Assembly (NCBI GenBank): GCA_017883345.1
Contig: JADGNT010000301.1
Coordinates: 1 to 6,435 of the forward strand
Direction of reading: 5' to 3'
DNA from: Candidatus Solibacter sp.
Lineage (GTDB): Bacteria > Acidobacteriota > Terriglobia > Bryobacterales > Bryobacteraceae
Length of the DNA: 6,435 nt
Translations under genes and position numbers: made by a program
Notes under the pieces: generated by a model
Databases searched by the model: none
Told to the model about the DNA's origin: nothing
The model's input: only the letters and a program-made list of their open reading frames with translations
Shown here: in pieces, positions 1 through 6,170 of the stretch
How positions within the stretch are numbered: position 1 is the first letter of the stretch
Layout: the number at the start of each line of letters is the position of its first letter

Positions 1-924
1 CTGCTGCTGGCTCTGCCCGCACTCTCCCAGCCCGGAATTCTCACCCGCGAGCTGCTCATCAAGTACACGCCCGAGTGGCAAGGGGAGCGCTTCGCCGACG
101 GGCGTCCCAAGGTGCCCGATGCAGTCCTGAAGCGCATGCGGACGGTCACCCTGGAGGAGGCCTGGGCGGTGATTAAGCAGGCCGCGTACGGCCACCAGTA
201 CGACGACAACTGGGGCACCGTCATCCATCCCGAAAAAGTGCTGGTGGGCCGCGCGCTGACCGCGCAGTGGCTGCCTGGCCGTCCCGATATCCACCGGGTA
301 ATCACGGAGCAGGGAAAGAGCGATGGGCGCATCGGAGGCCAGAATGCCTGGCCGGTGGACATGCTCCAGCCCGGCGATGTCTACGTCTGCGATCATTTCG
401 GGTTGAAGGAGGATGGCCCGTCCATCGGCGACAACGTGGGCAACGCGATCTATGCCCGGAGCGGCAACGGCATCGTGTACGACGGCGCCGTGCGCGACAT
501 AAACGGCCTGAAGGAGTTGGAGAATTTCACTTCCTTCGTCCGTTTCTACGACCCGTCGCACCACCTTAGCAACCTCACGGCGGGCGACCGGATGAACTCG
601 ACCATGATCGGGATCAACATCCCCATCCGCATTGGGCACGCCACCGTGTTGCCGGGCGACGTGGTTCTCGGCAGGGACGGCGGCGTCATGTTCATCCCGC
701 CGCAGCTTGCCGAGAAAGTGGTGCAGTACTCCGAGATCACCCAGTTGCGCGACCGCTTCGGCCACCAGCGGCTGCGCGAAAAGAAGTATACCGCGGGCCA
801 GATCGATACGCGTTGGACCGACGCCATCGAAGCCGATTTCACCGGGTGGCTGCGCGAAAACATCGACAAACTGCCGGTCGCGCGCGAACAGGTGGAAGCG
901 ATCCTCAAGGGCCGCGCCCGATAG
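1..924 (+). CDS. Exported RraA/HMG-aldolase-fold protein (5' partial)
   Basis: The frame is open from base 1 to the TAG at 922-924, giving 307 visible residues; the true start lies upstream. A GTG at 112 could be read as a start, but it would cut off residues that look native. The first residues (LLLALPALS, then Q) look like the hydrophobic end and cleavage site of a signal peptide, so the mature protein is probably exported. The core matches the RraA / 4-hydroxy-4-methyl-2-oxoglutarate aldolase family: a GDN near residues 143-145, DGAVRD at 161-166, and PGDVVLGRDGG at 218-228 followed by a VMFIP strand. Asp144 and Arg165-Asp166 are separated by exactly 20 residues, reproducing the D-X20-RD metal/pyruvate site of class II pyruvate aldolases. 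That makes a lyase on a 2-oxo acid more likely than the RNase E inhibitor role of E. coli RraA. The substrate is unknown. The gene is convergent with the SGNH hydrolase gene. Confidence 0.85.
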   Translation: MLLALPALSQPGILTRELLIKYTPEWQGERFADGRPKVPDAVLKRMRTVTLEEAWAVIKQAAYGHQYDDNWGTVIHPEKVLVGRALTAQWLPGRPDIHRVITEQGKSDGRIGGQNAWPVDMLQPGDVYVCDHFGLKEDGPSIGDNVGNAIYARSGNGIVYDGAVRDINGLKELENFTSFVRFYDPSHHLSNLTAGDRMNSTMIGINIPIRIGHATVLPGDVVLGRDGGVMFIPPQLAEKVVQYSEITQLRDRFGHQRLREKKYTAGQIDTRWTDAIEADFTGWLRENIDKLPVAREQVEAILKGRAR

Positions 925-967
925 CCGGAACCGGCGCGCGGAGACAGCCGGCGTCGCAGCGGGCCGC

Positions 968-1726
968 TCAGGGCAGCGCTTTCGCAATCGCCGCCTCGGC
1001 GACCGGGACAAGCAACGCGTAGCCTCTGTCATTGGGATGCAGGCCATCGCCGGAGAACCCTTGTTTCAGCATGCCGGTCTCATCCACCAGGGCGGCATAG
1101 TAGTCCGCAAACCCAGCGTTCGCGCTGGCGGCATACTCGCGCAACCAGGCGTTCAATTTGAGGATGTCCGGCGGCGGGCGCTGCGGCGTCTGCGGGCGCG
1201 CTGTGTAATCGCTGACAGGAGTAACCGAGCACAGAATCACCTTGATTCCGTGCGCCTGCGCCAGTTCGGTGATGGCTTGCAGATTATCTTCGATCATGGT
1301 GAGCGTGGACGGACCCGTGTTGGCGGCGATATCGTTGGTGCCCGCAAAAACCAGCAGCACGGCCGGCTTAAGAGCGATTACATCCGGAAAAACGCGCACC
1401 AGCATTTGCGGAGTGGTTTGTCCGCCGATGCCGCGGTTCACGTAGGGCTTGCCTGGGAAATACTGGGCGAGCCGCCAACCGTCGGTGATGGAATCGCCGA
1501 GGAATACTACGCGGCCCGGATCGGCTGGCAGTTGCTGGAGCCTCTGGTTGTCGGCGTAGTAGCGGCCGAGTTGATTCCAGTCCTGCAACTGATCGGCAAG
1601 ACTTTTGGCGGTGGCCGGCAGGCAACAGTTGGCCCGCGGCGGAGCGAACTGCTCGACTAACTGGCCAGGCGCGCCGGCGGGCACGAGGAGTGCGCCAGAG
1701 AGGAGCGGGAGAAGGTACTTGTTCAT
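968..1726 (-). CDS. Exported SGNH/GDSL-family hydrolase
   Basis: A 252-residue serine hydrolase of the SGNH superfamily, whose members deacylate or deacetylate esters of lipids or carbohydrates. The ATG at 1726 is chosen because it opens a signal peptide (MNKY, a hydrophobic run to about residue 17, likely cleavage near residue 21). The frame continues 38 codons upstream but only through the end of the neighbouring DUF362 gene. All four blocks are present: GDSITDGW with nucleophile Ser79, Gly99/Gly101 in NRGIGGQ, GTND with Asn131, and GDGLHPND with Asp227 and His230. It is therefore probably active outside the cytoplasm. Its substrate cannot be read from the sequence. It is the last gene of the - strand run, starting 16 bases after the DUF362 stop, and no good Shine-Dalgarno is visible, so translation may depend on coupling. 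No U-rich terminator follows the stop. Confidence 0.9.
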   Translation of the reverse strand: MNKYLLPLLSGALLVPAGAPGQLVEQFAPPRANCCLPATAKSLADQLQDWNQLGRYYADNQRLQQLPADPGRVVFLGDSITDGWRLAQYFPGKPYVNRGIGGQTTPQMLVRVFPDVIALKPAVLLVFAGTNDIAANTGPSTLTMIEDNLQAITELAQAHGIKVILCSVTPVSDYTARPQTPQRPPPDILKLNAWLREYAASANAGFADYYAALVDETGMLKQGFSGDGLHPNDRGYALLVPVAEAAIAKALP

Positions 1727-1730
1727 AGAT

Positions 1731-1758
1731 TGGCCACGGAGATTAACCACGGATTCCG
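1731..1758. repeat. Short CCACGGA tandem repeat between DUF362 and SGNH genes
   Basis: CCACGGA occurs at 1734-1740 and again at 1747-1753, a 13-base period. The two copies lie in and around the junction where the DUF362 gene ends (TAA at 1743-1745), just before the SGNH start. The motif resembles the CCACGGATT-type degenerate intergenic repeats that I recall from Acidobacteriota, Planctomycetes and Verrucomicrobia genomes. With only two imperfect units it may be chance. Confidence 0.35.
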
Positions 1759-2951
1759 AATTGAGGCGGTGGGACGCTGCGCCGCTGCCTGCGGATCCGA
1801 GCGAAATCGAAGATGGCCTGCGCGATCGGCGTGCCGACAACCTCGATGCGCTTCAGGTCGCGCGTACCAAGTCCCACGTCTTCAGCCAGTTTCAGAGTGC
1901 TGTCGCAACGTTCAAACGGTGGCGTGCCGCGGTCCGCCATCGGGTCGAAACCCATCAGGGCCATGGATACCGCGTCGGTGTTCACGGGGTTGGTTCCGGC
2001 GACCATCACACCGGGCGCGGCAGGCTTCAGGTCCTCGCGGATCCACGGACCTTCGCCTCCAGTCATTGTCTTGACGCCTTCCACAATGGCCAGATGAATG
2101 GGCCGCGCCGAAATCAGGTCCACCACGGTGCGCGGTACGCGGTAGGTGTCCTGCCTGGGCGAGGTCGGATCTTTCTCCGGAGGCGCGCTCTTGGAGGGTT
2201 GGCGATTGCCCGCGTGGACCATACTACGGCCACCGTTGGGGATCACCGAAGGCTCGTCGACGCCGGCTCCGCTGCCGTAGACGGTGGCCGGCGTCAGGCC
2301 GAAGCAGTTCTTCATGGAGAGCGTGATTCCCGCCGTGGCATGCTCCTTCATCTTGGCCAGGCTGACGAAGACATCGCAGTCTTCGTAGGAGTGGTTCAGA
2401 TCGAAAGCCGGATAGATATAGCCGCCATACGGCACCACCATGCGCGAGTATTTCCTGGCCCGTCCCAGATAGTTGGTGTTTTCGAACTCCACATTCTGGG
2501 CGGCGCCCAGGATGTCGCGCGGCTCCCAATTGGCCTTCATCACGTATTCCTCCACCGGATCGGCGGTGGACCAGGGACTTTCCAGAATGCGTATGCGGCG
2601 AGCGCCCGCTTTGCCCATGAGGTGCACCACGGCGGCGATCGCGTACGGGTTGGTATAGTGCGTGTCCTCGAGCGGAAGGTAGCCTAACCGGTAGGTCACT
2701 GCGCCGGTCAGATTGATTTTGATGGCGACGGTTTTGCCCTTGACCAGGCGGCCCAATCCGCCCAATTGGTCAAACATGGTTGCGAGCGCAGGCAGCAACT
2801 CGCTGGGATTATAGGTTTTGCACCGGGAGACGGCCACTGGGGCAGTGGGCGCCTCCGCGGCGCGGGCCAGCGGCCCACCGGCCAGCCAGGCGCCGGAGAG
2901 GGCGCTCGCGGTGGTGGAAAGCCATTGCCTGCGAGTATGACGGCACTGCAT
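1743..2951 (-). CDS. Tat-exported DUF362 domain protein
   Basis: A 402-residue protein with a twin-arginine signal (TRRQWLS, Arg7-Arg8), a hydrophobic stretch at about 12-27 and a probable cleavage after LARA near residue 31, implying export in folded form. The rest matches DUF362. Diagnostic segments are KTVAIKINL near 73-81, VSLAKMKEHATAGITLSMKN at 196-215 followed by CFG, and a late segment near 318-336 (GTNPVNTDAVSMALMG). DUF362 is often joined to 4Fe-4S ferredoxin modules. Here no CxxCxxC cluster exists and the cysteines (3, 44, 192, 216, 349) are isolated, so no iron-sulfur site is evident. The biochemical function of the family is not settled. The start is fixed by AGGAGG at 2960-2965, eight bases upstream. 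An in-frame ATG at 2993 overlaps the preceding stop but would bury the Tat signal. The last roughly 17 residues are Arg/Pro-rich and look non-domain. Confidence 0.88.
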   Translation of the reverse strand: MQCRHTRRQWLSTTASALSGAWLAGGPLARAAEAPTAPVAVSRCKTYNPSELLPALATMFDQLGGLGRLVKGKTVAIKINLTGAVTYRLGYLPLEDTHYTNPYAIAAVVHLMGKAGARRIRILESPWSTADPVEEYVMKANWEPRDILGAAQNVEFENTNYLGRARKYSRMVVPYGGYIYPAFDLNHSYEDCDVFVSLAKMKEHATAGITLSMKNCFGLTPATVYGSGAGVDEPSVIPNGGRSMVHAGNRQPSKSAPPEKDPTSPRQDTYRVPRTVVDLISARPIHLAIVEGVKTMTGGEGPWIREDLKPAAPGVMVAGTNPVNTDAVSMALMGFDPMADRGTPPFERCDSTLKLAEDVGLGTRDLKRIEVVGTPIAQAIFDFARIRRQRRSVPPPQFGIRG

Positions 2952-2959
2952 GTATACTG

Positions 2960-2965
2960 CCTCCT
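2960..2965 (-). promoter_or_regulatory. Shine-Dalgarno AGGAGG of the DUF362 gene
   Basis: On the - strand AGGAGG lies eight bases before the ATG at 2951. It is the strongest ribosome-binding site seen in this window and decides for this start over the in-frame ATG at 2993, which overlaps the stop of the upstream thioredoxin gene. Confidence 0.8.
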
Positions 2966-2989
2966 GCCTGGCGATCTCCGGACTTCGAA

Positions 2990-4174
2990 TCATTGCTTCG
3001 CCCAATACAGCGGGTGCCCCACGTAAGTTTCGTTTTCCAGGTTCGCCTGAATAGCGCGCCGCATCGCCAGAATATCCACCTCGCCCTGTGCCTGGTACAG
3101 CACTTTCCCGCCCCCCGCGATCACCATGGTGAACGGCACGCCGCCATCCCATTTGGCGTCGAAAGCCGCCTGCATGGCGTAGGTGTCCTCGGAGGCGAAC
3201 AGCAGGTTGGTGCTGGATGCGTGCTGCGCCTGCAGCGTCTTCATCACGCCAACCTTTTCATCGGGATAGTTGGTGGCCACGGTCACCAGGTCAAAATCCC
3301 GGCGGCGGTACATGCGCCAGGTCTCCTGCAGGGCCGGGAATTCCGTGATGCAGGGTCCGCACCATGTAGCCCAAAAGTTAATCAGCAGCACCTTGCCGGT
3401 TGGGTTGGTGCGCAGCTTCTGAAGTTCGCCGGCCGTCACCATTTCCAGCTTTACCGGCTCGGCCTCGATCTTTTTCATCTCCTGCAACTGGCCATCGATC
3501 TTCGACTTCCACTTGGTGGAGCAGCCGAACGCGGGGGTGTGGGGCGCGTTTACCGGCCTGCCCGCCAGGAGGGCGTCCAGCGCTGCGCGAGCGTCCTGAA
3601 TCTTGACCAGGGATTCGCGCTGCGCATTATCGATCCGCCCTTCGTAGCGCAGCTTTCGTGCCGCATCGAAGAGGAAGACGTGGGGCGTCGCCTGCGCGCC
3701 ATACGCCTGCGTCACTGCCTGAGTTTCGCCATCGTAGAGGTACGGGAAATTGAAGTGCCGGTATGCGGCGCGGATCTTCATTTCGTCCAGGCTATCGCTG
3801 ACATCCGTGTAGCCCAGTTCGGCGAGTTGCACAGCCTTGGGATCGTTCGGCTGGATGGCCACGAAGGCCACACTCTGGTTCCGGTAGTCCTCCACGAGCT
3901 TCTTCATGCGGCCCTCGTAGAGCTGCGAAGTGGGGCAGTGGTTGCAGATGAACATCACCATCAGGAGCCGGTTGTCCTTGTACTCGCTCAACTGGTGTAT
4001 CTTGCCATCGATTCCCGGCAATGAGAAATCGGGCGCCACCGACCCCGTCGCCAGGATGGCATGGGCCGGGTTGACCCCCGGCGTGAGCCGCGGCTCCTGG
4101 CCGGACGCGGCAAGGCAGATCAATAAAGGCAGGAACACTCCAGAAGCCTTTAGACCTCGGTGGAATCGATTCAT
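2990..4174 (-). CDS. Exported two-domain thioredoxin-fold protein (redoxin + TlpA-like)
   Basis: A 394-residue protein with an N-terminal signal peptide (hydrophobic run at about 12-23, likely cleavage after ASG at 25). The first thioredoxin-fold domain (about 40-205) begins like a peroxiredoxin/redoxin (SVAPDFSLPGIDG), carries Cys77-Asn-His-Cys80 and has the cis-proline in ATP at 162-164. A linker holds FGCSTKWK with Cys218, a segment I recall from related redoxin proteins. The second domain (about 243-385) has the classic WCGPC (271-275) and the cis-proline in GGVP (Pro347), as in TlpA/ResA-type periplasmic thiol-disulfide reductants. Both CxxC sites look intact, so it probably does thiol-disulfide exchange in the periplasm; partners are unknown. 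GGAG at 4181-4184 sits six bases before the start. It lies 54 bases after the phosphatase gene and 38 before the DUF362 gene. A lipobox at Cys20 is unlikely because Ile precedes it. Confidence 0.9.
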   Translation of the reverse strand: MNRFHRGLKASGVFLPLLICLAASGQEPRLTPGVNPAHAILATGSVAPDFSLPGIDGKIHQLSEYKDNRLLMVMFICNHCPTSQLYEGRMKKLVEDYRNQSVAFVAIQPNDPKAVQLAELGYTDVSDSLDEMKIRAAYRHFNFPYLYDGETQAVTQAYGAQATPHVFLFDAARKLRYEGRIDNAQRESLVKIQDARAALDALLAGRPVNAPHTPAFGCSTKWKSKIDGQLQEMKKIEAEPVKLEMVTAGELQKLRTNPTGKVLLINFWATWCGPCITEFPALQETWRMYRRRDFDLVTVATNYPDEKVGVMKTLQAQHASSTNLLFASEDTYAMQAAFDAKWDGGVPFTMVIAGGGKVLYQAQGEVDILAMRRAIQANLENETYVGHPLYWAKQ

Positions 4175-4228
4175 CGGCGTCTCCGTTTCTTCTACATCTT
4201 ATGCGCAATTGGGCAACCGCGCCGGACC
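4175..4228 (-). promoter_or_regulatory. 54-base gap with near-palindrome; possible internal promoter/operator
   Basis: This is the largest gap in the - strand run. It contains a 14-base near-palindrome centred on AATT (TGCGCAATTGGGCA, 4202-4215, one mismatched pair). On the - strand a TAAGAT hexamer, resembling a -10 box, lies directly downstream of it at about 4197-4202. No convincing -35 hexamer stands 16-18 bases upstream. It marks the likely boundary between the vitamin B6 genes and the exported-protein genes, but promoter activity is a guess. Confidence 0.25.
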
Positions 4229-4681
4229 TCAGAGTTCCAGCCGGCCCGAACCCTGCCCGCGGAATTGCGTGCGTGGCGCCGCGCGCAGTTCCAAAACCAG
4301 CGTCATCACCAGTTGTTCGATAGCGTCCCGAATCTCGCAATGTTCCGCATATTCCATGAACACCGGATCGGCCACTTCCCAATCCACAATCCGCCCCTTG
4401 AATTCCTTCGGCAGGAAGAAGCCGGTCATATTGATCACCAGGTCGAACTCCGCCCGCCCCAACTGCCGCAGACTTTTCGGAAAATGATCCCGCAGATCGA
4501 TATTCCTCGCGTCCATCGCGCGGATGGTATCCGGCGCCACCACCGCCGCCGGCGCCAGGCCTGCGCTCGCCGGAATCATCACGTCGCTGCCGAGAGTCCG
4601 CGCGAAGCCCTCCGCCATCTGGCTGCGGCAGGCATTGCCGATACAGACGAACAACACACGCTGCTTGCCGGCTGGAATCAT
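4229..4681 (-). CDS. Low-molecular-weight phosphatase / ArsC-fold protein
   Basis: A 150-residue protein of the low-molecular-weight tyrosine phosphatase fold. The P-loop sits at the N-terminus: VLFVCIGNACRSQMAE, with nucleophile Cys13 and Arg19 forming CX5R, followed by Ser20. The general acid is probably Asp105 in WEVADP, matching the DP position of this fold. The overall pattern, including the VADP...RDAIEQLV end, resembles thioredoxin-coupled arsenate reductases. However, the two resolving cysteines of S. aureus-type ArsC are missing: the corresponding loop reads NMTGFFLPKEF, and the only other cysteines are Cys18 and Cys115. It may thus be a phosphatase rather than an arsenate reductase; the substrate is unknown. 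The ATG overlaps the pdxT stop as ATGA, with GGGGAAG just upstream, so it is translationally coupled to PLP synthase genes. Databases may label it arsC. Confidence 0.85.
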   Translation of the reverse strand: MIPAGKQRVLFVCIGNACRSQMAEGFARTLGSDVMIPASAGLAPAAVVAPDTIRAMDARNIDLRDHFPKSLRQLGRAEFDLVINMTGFFLPKEFKGRIVDWEVADPVFMEYAEHCEIRDAIEQLVMTLVLELRAAPRTQFRGQGSGRLEL

Positions 4682-5256
4682 AGCTTCCCCAGAAACAGGC
4701 AGTGCACGCGGGCGTCCGTGGTCAGTTCCGGATGGAAGGTCGCCACCAGGTGCCGCCCCTGCTCGATCAGCACCGGATCGCCCGCGTACTCCGCCAGCAC
4801 TTGCGCCCCGTTCCCGGCGCGCCGGATAATCGGCGCCCGGATAAACACCGCCTCCAGTTTGCCCGGGGCCGTGCGCATCTCGAATTCCGGCGCCGGATCC
4901 AGTTCCACCACCCGGCTGTCCAACTGCCGGCCATAGGCGTTCCGCTCCACTGCGATATCCATCAATCCCAAGCTTTCCTGCGGTGGGTTGGTGACGTCCG
5001 TGGCCATCAGAATGGCGCCGGCGCAAGTCCCGAACACCGGCTTGCGCCGGCCAAACTCGGCCAGTTCGTCAAACAGGTTTTCGTGTCGCAGCAGTTTGAG
5101 CATCGTCGTGCTCTCGCCGCCAGGCAGGATCAACCCGTCGATCTCACCCAACTGCGAGCGCTCCCGGACATACACCGGCGCCGCGCCGGCGCGTTCCAAG
5201 GCCGCACCGTGCGCCGCAAAATCACCTTGCAGCGAGAGCACTCCCACCCTCTTCAT
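4678..5256 (-). CDS. pdxT: PLP synthase glutaminase subunit PdxT
   Basis: A 192-residue class I glutamine amidotransferase that hydrolyses glutamine and passes ammonia to PdxS for pyridoxal 5'-phosphate synthesis in the cytoplasm. Family signatures are VGVLSLQGDFAAH at 4-16, LPGGEST at 44-50 (oxyanion region), the nucleophile Cys78 in GTCAGAILMA, and His175 with Glu177 in TFHPEL, completing the Cys-His-Glu triad. Length is close to the B. subtilis protein (about 196). The ATG at 5256 is chosen because it begins the canonical [11 protein letters not shown] and shares one base with the pdxS stop (TAATG). GGGG at 5263-5266 gives a modest ribosome-binding site. The open frame that continues upstream is only a shadow of pdxS. 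The 3' end overlaps the phosphatase start by four bases. Confidence 0.97.
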   Translation of the reverse strand: MKRVGVLSLQGDFAAHGAALERAGAAPVYVRERSQLGEIDGLILPGGESTTMLKLLRHENLFDELAEFGRRKPVFGTCAGAILMATDVTNPPQESLGLMDIAVERNAYGRQLDSRVVELDPAPEFEMRTAPGKLEAVFIRAPIIRRAGNGAQVLAEYAGDPVLIEQGRHLVATFHPELTTDARVHCLFLGKL

Positions 5257-6146
5257 TACCAACCCCGAGTCTGCAACAACTCGCCTTCGGGAATCTTCGA
5301 GATCTCCAGGCCCGGCATCGCCGCGCCCAGGCTCCGGCTGGCTTCCAGCAGCTTCTCCGGGTTGTTGTAGTTCTTGGCGGCCATCACGATGGCGTTGGCG
5401 CGGTTGGCCGGATCGCTCGATTTGAAAATCCCCGATCCCACGAACACCGCCTCCGCCCCCAACTGCATCACCAGCGCCGCATCCGCCGGCGTCGCGATCC
5501 CGCCCGCCGAGAAGTTCGGCACCGGCAGCGTGCCGTGCTGCGCCACCCACTCCACCAGTTCCAGCGGCGCCTGCAAGTTCTTGGCCGCAGCCGCCAGTTC
5601 TTCCTTGCCCAGCACGGTGAGCTGCTTCATCTCCCGGACGATGGTGCGTATGTGGCGCACCGCTTCCACGATGTTGCCGCTGCCGGCCTCGCCCTTGGTG
5701 CGGATCATCGCCGCGCCCTCCCCAATCCGCCGCAGAGCCTCCCCCAGATTGCGCGCCCCGCACACGAACGGAACCTTGAAATCGTTCTTGTCGATGTGGT
5801 GCTCTTCATCCGCCGGCGTCAGCACTTCGCTCTCGTCGATGAAATCCACTCCCAGCGCCTCCAGTATCCGCGCTTCCATGAAGTGCCCGATCCGCGCCTT
5901 GGCCATCAGCGGAATGTGGACCGCGTTTTTGATCGCTTCCATGATCTCGATGTTGGCCATGCGCGCCACGCCGCCCTCTTTGCGGATGTCCGAAGGCACG
6001 CGCTCCAGCGCCATCACCGCCGAGGCTCCCGCATCTTCGGCGATCTTCGCCTGCTCGACATTGGTGACGTCCATGATCACGCCACCCTTCAGCATCTCCG
6101 CCAATCCCACGTTTAATCGAAACTGCTCGCTCGAAAAATTAAACAT
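5256..6146 (-). CDS. pdxS: PLP synthase synthase subunit PdxS
   Basis: A 296-residue (beta/alpha)8 subunit of the DXP-independent vitamin B6 pathway. It condenses ribose 5-phosphate (or ribulose 5-phosphate) and glyceraldehyde 3-phosphate with ammonia from PdxT to make pyridoxal 5'-phosphate. The sequence is highly conserved and complete: GGVIMDVTN with Asp26, [11 protein letters not shown] with the substrate lysine Lys83, [19 protein letters not shown], and [11 protein letters not shown] with the second lysine Lys151. The phosphate-binding segments [17 protein letters not shown] and FVGSGIFKS follow. These match the catalytic residues Asp24, Lys81 and Lys149 of the B. subtilis enzyme. AGGAG at 6153-6157, six bases before the ATG, supports the start. 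The gene begins 24 bases after the end of a MocR/aminotransferase-type gene and overlaps pdxT by one base. Its presence indicates that the organism makes B6 without the E. coli PdxA/PdxJ route. Confidence 0.98.
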   Translation of the reverse strand: MFNFSSEQFRLNVGLAEMLKGGVIMDVTNVEQAKIAEDAGASAVMALERVPSDIRKEGGVARMANIEIMEAIKNAVHIPLMAKARIGHFMEARILEALGVDFIDESEVLTPADEEHHIDKNDFKVPFVCGARNLGEALRRIGEGAAMIRTKGEAGSGNIVEAVRHIRTIVREMKQLTVLGKEELAAAAKNLQAPLELVEWVAQHGTLPVPNFSAGGIATPADAALVMQLGAEAVFVGSGIFKSSDPANRANAIVMAAKNYNNPEKLLEASRSLGAAMPGLEISKIPEGELLQTRGW

Positions 6147-6152
6147 ATCGCT

Positions 6153-6157
6153 CTCCT
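6153..6157 (-). promoter_or_regulatory. Shine-Dalgarno AGGAG of pdxS
   Basis: AGGAG stands six bases before the pdxS ATG, inside a GA-repeat leader (about 6151-6164) that fills most of the 24-base gap to the upstream gene. The gap is too short to hold a clear promoter, so pdxS is probably read through from the upstream gene or from a promoter within it. Confidence 0.7.
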
Positions 6158-6170
6158 CTCTCTCGAAACC

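Noticed and set aside
112..114. GTG as start of the RraA-fold gene
   Set aside because: The frame is open to base 1 and the upstream residues look like a signal-peptide end followed by native protein.
924..967. GC-rich inverted repeat (GCCGG AA CCGGC at 924-935, further CCGGC at 948-952) as a bidirectional terminator between the convergent genes
   Set aside because: The first repeat leaves a two-base loop and no T-run follows on either strand, so an intrinsic terminator is not supported.
632..1660. Long + strand open frame (342 residues) across the end of the RraA gene and the SGNH gene
   Set aside because: Arg/Ala/Gly-rich with no domain; it runs out of frame through the RraA gene and antisense to the SGNH hydrolase. 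It is a high-GC shadow.
1605..2687. Long + strand open frame (360 residues) opposite DUF362
   Set aside because: His/Arg/Gly-rich and without motifs; the opposite strand holds a full DUF362 protein with Tat signal and strong ribosome-binding site.
2780..4024. Long + strand open frame (414 residues) opposite the thioredoxin gene
   Set aside because: Longer than the real gene, but only the - strand frame has CNHC, WCGPC and both cis-proline motifs. The + strand frame shows no recognisable domain and is explained by GC-rich third positions.
4682..5026. Upstream extension of the phosphatase frame (115 extra residues)
   Set aside because: It is a shadow of pdxT; the P-loop must be near the N-terminus in this fold, which fits the ATG at 4681.
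5174..5194. GC-rich inverted repeat within pdxT
   Set aside because: It encodes ordinary Ala/Gly/Arg codons in the conserved PdxT N-terminal region; expected by chance at this GC content.
5257..5763. Upstream extension of the pdxT frame (169 extra residues)
   Set aside because: Gly/Arg/Ala-rich shadow of pdxS; canonical PdxT starts at 5256.
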